This document shows, in pieces, positions 57,561 through 64,000 of a stretch of DNA of 64,000 nucleotides. The stretch's first letter is position 1. Each line of letters opens with the position of its first letter. The notes under the pieces were generated by a model. That model did not search any database and was not told the origin of the DNA. It worked only from the letters and a program-made list of their open reading frames with translations. Source of the stretch: Spirometra erinaceieuropaei (Eukaryota > Platyhelminthes > Cestoda > Diphyllobothriidea > Diphyllobothriidae); the NCBI GenBank assembly GCA_902702965.1, contig CACRXP010000641.1, forward strand, positions 255,573 to 319,572. Direction: 5' to 3'. Position numbers and translations under genes: made by a program.

Positions 57561-59270
57561 GTCATCAGAATTGCACACGTCTGTATAAATTTAACGTCTA
57601 AAGAACTAAAACAAAACATACAAATCAACATTTGAGCATCCCAAGACTAACGCAGTCATCTGCATGTAATACATTCATTCCATCCACAAAAGCTCCTCTG
57701 CAGTTAAAAGCCAATTTAACCACATGTTGGTTGTTCAAACAATGAAGACAAAAATGCAAGAAGAAGCAAATTACCTATAGTTTCGACGTCTTTATTTTCC
57801 TAAAAGTGATGAGATTCAGCAATACGAAGATTTTTTAGGAACATTCTGTGGACTTGCCTCTTTAAGTCACTCACTGTCTTTAATTGCGAGATATGAGGAT
57901 GCAGGTTTACCAAACCACGGTTTTCGGAGAGTACACAAATCGCAAGAATTGTCTTGTGTGTCGGCTTCTAGACCGGGAATGGTATAGTTGCGGTGGGGCC
58001 AATTTACAAATCATTGTGCGGTCAATGTTTTCAAGTTGACATTTTATCCAAGCGAAATCTTCTTTGCAATTTAAATGACCGATTTAACAATTTTAACAGT
58101 TTAATGTACTATTCACATAGCCAACGTTCTTTCGTATGTAGTAGAGGGATACAAATCTAATTTTATAACGACAAAACCAGTGTATTTCGATAATATGAAA
58201 AGCAGAATTTCGGGGCGGACTGGGGCATTGCTTGTGAACGCCACCTGCAGTATCAAAGGGTTCGCCTTTATAATAAACCAAAAATAATCCCCCGAGGTTA
58301 TCAGACTGCCCTACGGAAATATTTCTGTATGGCTAATAAAAAGTAATCTTGCTTGAAACCTTGCACCCTTGACGAAGAATATGCCACTGGCTTGTTGACA
58401 TTTTGTATTATAATTTCGAAGTTTTTCCGGCCTCTTAATTGTGGGATTTCTCTCTGATTATTTTCACTCCAACGGACTTTACAACTCGTAGCTTGCTTTT
58501 CGGAGATATGTGAAAATTATGCGTGTTAATATTTGCTGTTACCAACAAACACTGCTGCATGCAATTTTCATGTTTGAGTTAAGAAGGCCAGTCCATTTGA
58601 CATATATGCCGCATTTGGATAAATAAAACTGCATTATCTTTCGCAAAGTGATGAACGCACAACATGTTAGTGGAATCATAAGTAAGTCTTGGCAAATGTA
58701 TAAGGCGCTCTGCATAATAGCTTACTACATATGTTCATTTATGGGCATTTTATGAGGTATAAATATAGCAAATGCAGTTGTAAATGTTGATTGCCGTAAG
58801 CATCCGTACGATATGGCAGATATTTAATGACTTTAACTCGGGAATAACGCAGATGTTTGGCTTCCTAACATTAAAACACGTGTCGTCTAACGCATATGGC
58901 ATTTGACTTAACTTGGTTTGCATTCCGTATGTATACATTCTAGTTTTTTTTTAAAAAATAGCGCAATATAAACATATGTGTTCATCGACCTTGCAGTATG
59001 TTTCAACGAGCGTGTACTAATGTCATGCAAATTGTTAACCTTATAATTGCTTGTCGGCAAAAATACTGTTCACAAGAGCTGTGGGTTTCGAAATATCGCC
59101 GTTCAGTAATTCAACGTTGTTTTGAGTTTCCTGATAATGACTTAAAGTGCAAATTAGGTGTGTCGTTTTATGTCAAAGTACGTACTTAATTCTGCCGATG
59201 CACAAGAGATATGCAAGTTGAGGAATTCACACTCGGTGGGCAATGCGAGGGGTTGACATGCTGTTAGAAT
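57561..59270. other. AT-rich region with nothing recognised
   Basis: I see no coding signal, tandem repeat or match to the repeat families of the window between the element remnants on either side. Confidence 0.45.
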
Positions 59271-59271
59271 T

Positions 59272-59623
59272 TTCAGTGGATGTGCTAACATGCGAAGTGC
59301 GGAAATGCGTTTTCGACTCGAAAAACACTCAACTTAAGTTGTAATATTAATTATCGTGCAACATAATTCAGTGGTAAATCACATGCCTCAGTATGCTGCC
59401 TTTTGAAGGACATTCTTTCCGGCCGTCTGCGCGAACAAATCTCTATAAGAAGAACTTCTTGAGTAGTAGAGAGGTGTCTCATTAATTTTCGATATTCTTG
59501 TAAATTCGAAAATATTTCATAGTAAACATGCGTAAAAATATTAATTTTCGAATTATTATTCCCTAATTGAAAACGAACTCCAGAATTTAGGCCATAATTT
59601 TTTGAGTCGGCACACCTATTGTA
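59272..59623. mobile_element. Shortened palindromic TA element
   Basis: The left end has CAGTGGATGTGCTAACATGC and GGAAATGCGTTTTCGACTCG. The right end has AATTGAAAACGAACTCCAGA and GAGTCGGCACACCTATTGTA, inverted relative to the left. The element is about 350 bp, so the middle of a 1-kb type element has been lost. Confidence 0.6.
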
Positions 59624-61063
59624 TTTTAGTCGCAGAAGGTTTTCTGGAAATTCTACAAGTATACATTGGGCCAACAATCTGGAAAATATATCTGGGCGAT
59701 TTTCGAAAAGCCTAGGTACACTTGTCCCCACATGTTTCATCTGCGACTATTTTCAGCCCTTGAGCGGTGAGGTTTATCTTTTAAACGCAGGCTGTAAATG
59801 GTCTTATTGATTTCACCTCTTCCATGGAATACACTTTCTCGTGAACCTAGAATAATTATGATCAGATGTGGTGCTTAACGCACGACCTGATATTTGTAAT
59901 AGTCAAGCGGATATTGGCACAGGGGCATGCTACAGAAGGACATATGATTTTTATAGTCGTTAAGTCAATTATTTTAAACAAGATTGTCTCGATTCGAATC
60001 AGAACGCGCAAAATATGAGGGCAGTAACCGGGATTGAGGAACCATATTAGATTAAATGTGGGTCAGAAATGTTAGATAACCTTATGTGCGTGGCGATGTC
60101 GCATTTTCTTCTGTAGGTTAAATTAAAGTAGGTGGTCCGTTCGCATGAGGACATGTGCTTTCTCAGCAAAATGTTCGAATAGTGTTGTCGGCCCAAAAAA
60201 GAACATGTTCAAATCTTTTGCTTAAAGAAACTGCGCCAAAGAGAAAAGACGACGACAATCGCGACAAGGATTGTTTGCAGTAACAAATAACAGGTGAAGT
60301 GAAGATCTAAATGGTTTCCATTCAGCAATGTGTGAAAAAGGACTCTGTACGGCTATTCGAGCGAACGGTTCACTGTGATTCGTTTTAAGTACATTTCCGT
60401 TAAATGATGTGGACAAGTTATCGACTGACAAAATTGCAACACCAGCTTATTTCCTAATAAGCATTATGAAAACAAATTTTACTTCGGTGCATTTGCACAG
60501 CAAGAGCAAGTAGATGCAGTATGGTTATTTTACTGGAACAATCTTCTGGTCGGCAAAACCCTCATTATGTTAAACTGAAACCGTGAGGACCCCTCTAATT
60601 TGCGGGCGTTCTGTCTAGAAAAACCCGCTTGCTCGGTAATAATACGCCGTACACGACAAATTCCTGATTAAACCTAACACAATCAGCGAAAGATTATCTG
60701 CGAAAGTGCCCTCAAAAACAAGCCAAAGGGCGTAGGTTTCAGTCCAATTGAAGACCAAAAATCGCCAAGCCGGCCGCTCAAAACTAACCATATTCCTATT
60801 GACAGCAAGGGGGCGCAACCAGTAACAGAATCAAAACAACAGAATTTGAAACTCATCTACCAGATTAGATAGTTGAAATAGTTTATTTCAGAAGCCAACG
60901 AGAATAAGATAAAAATATCCACCCGAAATAAACTCGAATGCCATTAGTTTGACTAGGTTTTGAAATACTCGCAGATACCCATTGATCAATAGAAGCGAAG
61001 AGAAGAATCACACGAAGTAGTCTTGAAGAAGGAGACACGATCGCTGGGACAAGAGCTTTATTG

Positions 61064-61101
61064 ACCTGACGTTTCGGCTTCCCACTCGAAACCATCATCA
61101 G
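61064..61101 (-). ncRNA. Hammerhead ribozyme core in Penelope 3' tail
   Basis: Minus strand: CTGATGA, TGGTTTCGAGTGGGAAGCC, GAAACGTC. GGTTTC pairs with GAAGCC as stem II (one G-U). GAAACGTC gives the minimal ACGU stem III and a GUC cleavage triplet, as described for Penelope hammerheads. Stem I is poor by eye (A-U then G-A). This is the cleanest of the hammerhead-like sequences in the window. Confidence 0.68.
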
Positions 61102-61589
61102 ATACAACAGCAGATACGGGTGATTCATGCACAAGTGGCCGCAGTATTTATAGGACGCAGTCGCCATGTTACCGCTTACCTATGGATGTTCACGCCTTAC
61201 TTGACCTTACTCAGGAATCATTGCACCTGGTGTGATAAATGTGTGATGGCGTACATTGGCGTCGATAATCGTTGCAATTCCATCACGTGCGGTGGATGTT
61301 GGTGTGATGATTACTCGACCATCTGACGCACCGACAATGGTGTTGGGAAAAGCGTTCACCTGTGCGCTCCCCGGCTGGCTAATTACTCCGCCTAGGCGAA
61401 GTCTCAGCACAGAGTATGGAAGGGGACGTTCATTGCACTAGTTAATTAACTGGGGGTCTGTAAACCATGATTCAGGTAGCTTTCGGCTTACGCGGTTGTC
61501 ACCTCTTGCGAGAATTTCGGTCTCATCGAATTTGAATGTGTGGCCGGATAACGTCGAATGAGCCATAACTTGGAAGCGTCATTTCTCCG

Positions 61590-61725
61590 CACCCCTGCGG
61601 CGTGTTCGGCCATTCTCGTTCGGAGCTGTCTTTCGGTTTCTCCGACGTAGATGCTTTGTCAGCAACTGTAACAGATCCGATAAACGACTCCAGACGTATC
61701 TGGCCGTGGCAGCGGGGCTTTCGGT
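61590..61725 (-). pseudogene. Penelope GIY-YIG endonuclease domain with stop
   Basis: The frame reads RICYSC-stop-QSIYVGETERQLRTRMAEH then AAGVRRND. YVGETERQL is the YIG half, and the preceding VYRI gives the GIY half. Catalytic Arg (RTRM), His (EH) and Asn (RRND) positions appear to be kept, but one stop sits between the two halves. Confidence 0.78.
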
Positions 61726-62216
61726 TTCATTATCAGATGCCTGATGGTTGCTTCCGGTCTGCGTGCAACTCCAACCCCAAGTGGTGCGAGAAGGCGGCCG
61801 AAAGCTTCCGAAACGTTCTTGGCATACGAAAGCGCCCGCCAAGATTTAGTGTCCGTGCGGTTAGGCCTTTCGTCACTTTTGCGTATGCACCGGTTGCCGA
61901 AGTTGCGCGGGTAGCCATTGCCTTTAAATACCCGTCGGAGTTATTGTAGTTCGGCAATCCTGTATTTCTGCTCATTGCAGTGCGTTTCGTTACGCCGATG
62001 GAGCGTCCATGCACAAATGTGTTTGTGGCTGATTGGGTGATTGCTGGTGACGCTTAGTTTTTGCATTGTATTTGTCGCTTTCATGAACATTTTGGCCTTT
62101 AGCTCACCACATCCAGGAAGGCAAGCTGGTTGTTCTCTTCCATCTTCATGGTAAATTCTATGTTCGAATGTTCATTGAATGTCAGCAGTCGATTCCGGTC
62201 GATAACGACGAAGGTA

Positions 62217-62804
62217 TCATCCACAAACCCAGCTCAGAATTTCGGTCTGTGATGTTGAAAGACCAGTGGTTGTAACCGTTACAGGACCGACTCGGCGATG
62301 AATCCCGAGATCGGTGAACCCATTGGTGTGCCCTTCACCTGCTCGTAGATTGTCCCGTCGACCGTGAAGTATGTTTTGAGATAGAGCTTCAGGAGCTGAA
62401 GGATTTGGGCGTGTCCTAGACGATTCTGTTTTATGGTATTTGCTTTGTAGATGAAGCTCGATTGTCTCGATTGCCAGGTCCTGGGGAACAGAACTAAAAA
62501 CTGATGTAACATCAACTGATACCAGGACCTCATTTGGATGGAGGCCAACCCCTTTGAATTCCTCCAGGAATAGTGCTGACGAAGAGACCGGGGTGTTTGT
62601 CTCAGCGGTCAAGAACGTGAGACGCCGGAACTGCCACTTAGCCAGTCCGTACGTTGGCGTCCCTTTGAGCGACACGATGGGTCGGAGAGGAGCGCCGTCT
62701 TTGTGCACTTTAGGGAGGCCATAGAATGGGGCCAAAGCCGTATCTTGGGGTCTTGACATGAGCCTGTCGATCGGTGTTATTGTACTTGAGTTCTCCAAAA
62801 CCAA
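62217..62804 (-). pseudogene. Penelope reverse transcriptase, N-terminal half
   Basis: 195 codons are open. TALAPFYGLPKVHKDGAPLR and PIVSLKGTPTYGLAKWQFRR are the finger motifs unique to Penelope RTs. EVLVSVDVTSVFSSVPQDLA carries the first catalytic Asp, and IETIELHLQSKY follows. After residue ~130 the true frame shifts: the frame at 62279-62548 continues with TYFTVDGTIYEQVKGTPMGS, and VDD is in yet another frame beyond 62270. Confidence 0.88.
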
Positions 62805-62975
62805 AAATGCAACATCGATTTCGCGTGACGTCGCTTTTACCGGGTCCGTTGCCTATGGGACATGGAGCTATCGTTCCTCCAGTAGACCGTTGACTTTTTG
62901 AAGGTAGTCTGTTGTGCTCAGTACAACCGTGGAGCGCCCCTTGTCCGCTGGCACGATGATCAGGTCTTTGTCATG

Positions 62976-64000
62976 ACATCAAACAAATGAAACTTAAACA
63001 GGTCAGTAGGTCTTACTTCTTGCATACATGCAGTGCCAATGTTTAGTTTTAAGAATTTGCACTTCTAGGGATCAGTTAAGGAAATGTATTTGTGCCGCGA
63101 CTGATGTAATAGAATTAACCCTGACAGTTAATCCATCCCCTTTTATCTAATAACCTTTATTAAAATGTACATAAATATATGAAGTAAATCAGTCTTTACC
63201 TTTGCACGGTGAAATTTTAAATTTAAAGAGGAAAAAATGGGAATTAGCGTTTCTGTTTTTCAGAATTTGGCAAAAAAGAGCAAGTGGAAGACACCTGCGG
63301 AAGCACCAAATACAAGTGGCTCACAAATGACGCTTACGCTACGTAATCAACTTGTACATCCTTGGGATAGGGTTGACGATTTGATCAAAAAAGAAGTGGT
63401 TATAAGATTTCATGTGGCATTTGTAATGCAGTATATTGTGGTGAGACCGGAAAATTCGCCTCTACACGCCTACGTGAACACTAATTTGCAGTGAAGAGGT
63501 GGATAACATATCCCAAGTCGCCATGCATACTCTTGAATTTGGGCACAAATTCGCTTGGGCTTAAACACGCATTGTCGGTTCCTGTCCACATAAGAAAGGC
63601 CGAGACTTCCTAGAGGCCATTCATTCTGATGATTCATGAATAAATCGACGCATCGATCTTGGCGCCGTGTACATAAATCTCAAGGGAAAATGGAAAAGAT
63701 AATAGCCAATCAAGACGTGACATAAACCTACAGCATTTACCTATCCTCAGCCATGACAAAGCAATATAGATTTTTGGGCATGCTTAAATTTTGACGGATT
63801 CTTCATACTTACCACACGTCTGGCGACGAGCTGGGGAACCATATTTGAAAATTTACAAATAAAGTTTGTTCATTTTCCCAAAGCACTCATTCTTCATCGA
63901 AATATATGTAAATATACATTAGTTATATATACGAAATACCGGGAAATGTGGCTGCTACAGCTAAGTCAGTGACATCCGAATGGTTTATAGCATTGCTTCA
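62976..64000. other. Right-hand end, no recognised gene
   Basis: A single open frame of 85 codons (63237-63494, +) has a GC content and codon make-up similar to its surroundings and no recognised domain. No repeat family of the window was detected. The stretch is AT-rich with an (AT)-rich patch near 63900. Confidence 0.4.

Larger units (their letters stand above)
60985..62975 (-). mobile_element. Penelope-like element, most complete copy
   Basis: Minus strand, in order: RT finger and palm (62804-62300), RT catalytic region (about 62270-62050, VDDTFVVIDRN in a shifted frame), linker LPNYNNSDGYLKAMATRATS (62014-61733), GIY-YIG (61725-61590), C-terminal domain (61560-61210) and a 3' tail with the best hammerhead core of the window (61064-61101), ending CTTCTTCAAGACTACTTCG. 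At least two frameshifts and one stop in the endonuclease inactivate it. Confidence 0.9.

Noticed and set aside
59351..59740. A 129-codon minus-strand frame.
   Set aside because: It overlaps the shortened palindromic element and has no recognised domain.
1..64000. CRISPR-like arrays and bacterial operon features.
   Set aside because: No regularly spaced identical short repeats. The spliced gene and eukaryotic retroelements exclude a prokaryotic source.

Overview
The window is animal nuclear DNA. One long spliced gene runs left to right, and almost everything else is transposon debris. There are no operons, Shine-Dalgarno sites or dense ORFs, and the introns carry standard GT/AG borders. The mix of repeats points to a parasitic flatworm, possibly a tapeworm or a fluke: Penelope-like elements with hammerhead-like 3' ends, a Merlin DDE transposon, a CR1/jockey-type LINE, and long-TIR elements flanked by TA. 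That assignment is inference from repeat content and was not checked by any search.

The gene is a vesicular amine transporter of the SLC18 family, closest in motifs to VMAT. I reconstructed 13 coding exons on the + strand (3454-3610, 9965-10376, 17099-17157, 17243-17326, 18980-19072, 22219-22308, 23775-23876, 26353-26579, 30703-30766, 31650-31769, 33159-33204, 39517-39604, 41392-41439). They total 1590 nt, all phases match, and there is one terminal stop, giving 529 codons plus stop. The initiator exon is missing: the first exon found starts straight after an acceptor AG and has no in-frame Met. The last exon ends in TAG at 41437-41439, with AATAAA at 41832.

Layout. 1-485: Penelope 3' end. 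486-3453: upstream DNA without a recognised exon. 3454-41439: the transporter gene. Its introns hold a ~205-bp tandem repeat (intron 1), a nested pair of TA-flanked palindromes and a Penelope fragment (intron 2), a second Penelope family (intron 5), a 1-kb palindromic element (intron 7), Penelope fragments (introns 8 and 10), and a 6.3-kb block in intron 11 with SINEs, a degenerate tandem array, a dead Merlin transposase and another 1-kb palindrome. 41440-43620: 3' flank with tRNA-like SINEs. 43622-46228: a Penelope element between two almost identical inverted terminal repeats. 46530-49375: palindrome arm, 5'-truncated LINE ending in (CTGAA)n, and a Penelope tail. 50890-52500 and 60985-62975: further decayed Penelope elements. 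52500-60985 and 62976-64000: AT-rich DNA with MITE remnants and no recognised gene.

The only host gene supported is the transporter. It should load a monoamine into secretory or synaptic vesicles in exchange for protons. All transposon reading frames seen carry stops, frameshifts or lost key residues, so none looks autonomous here.
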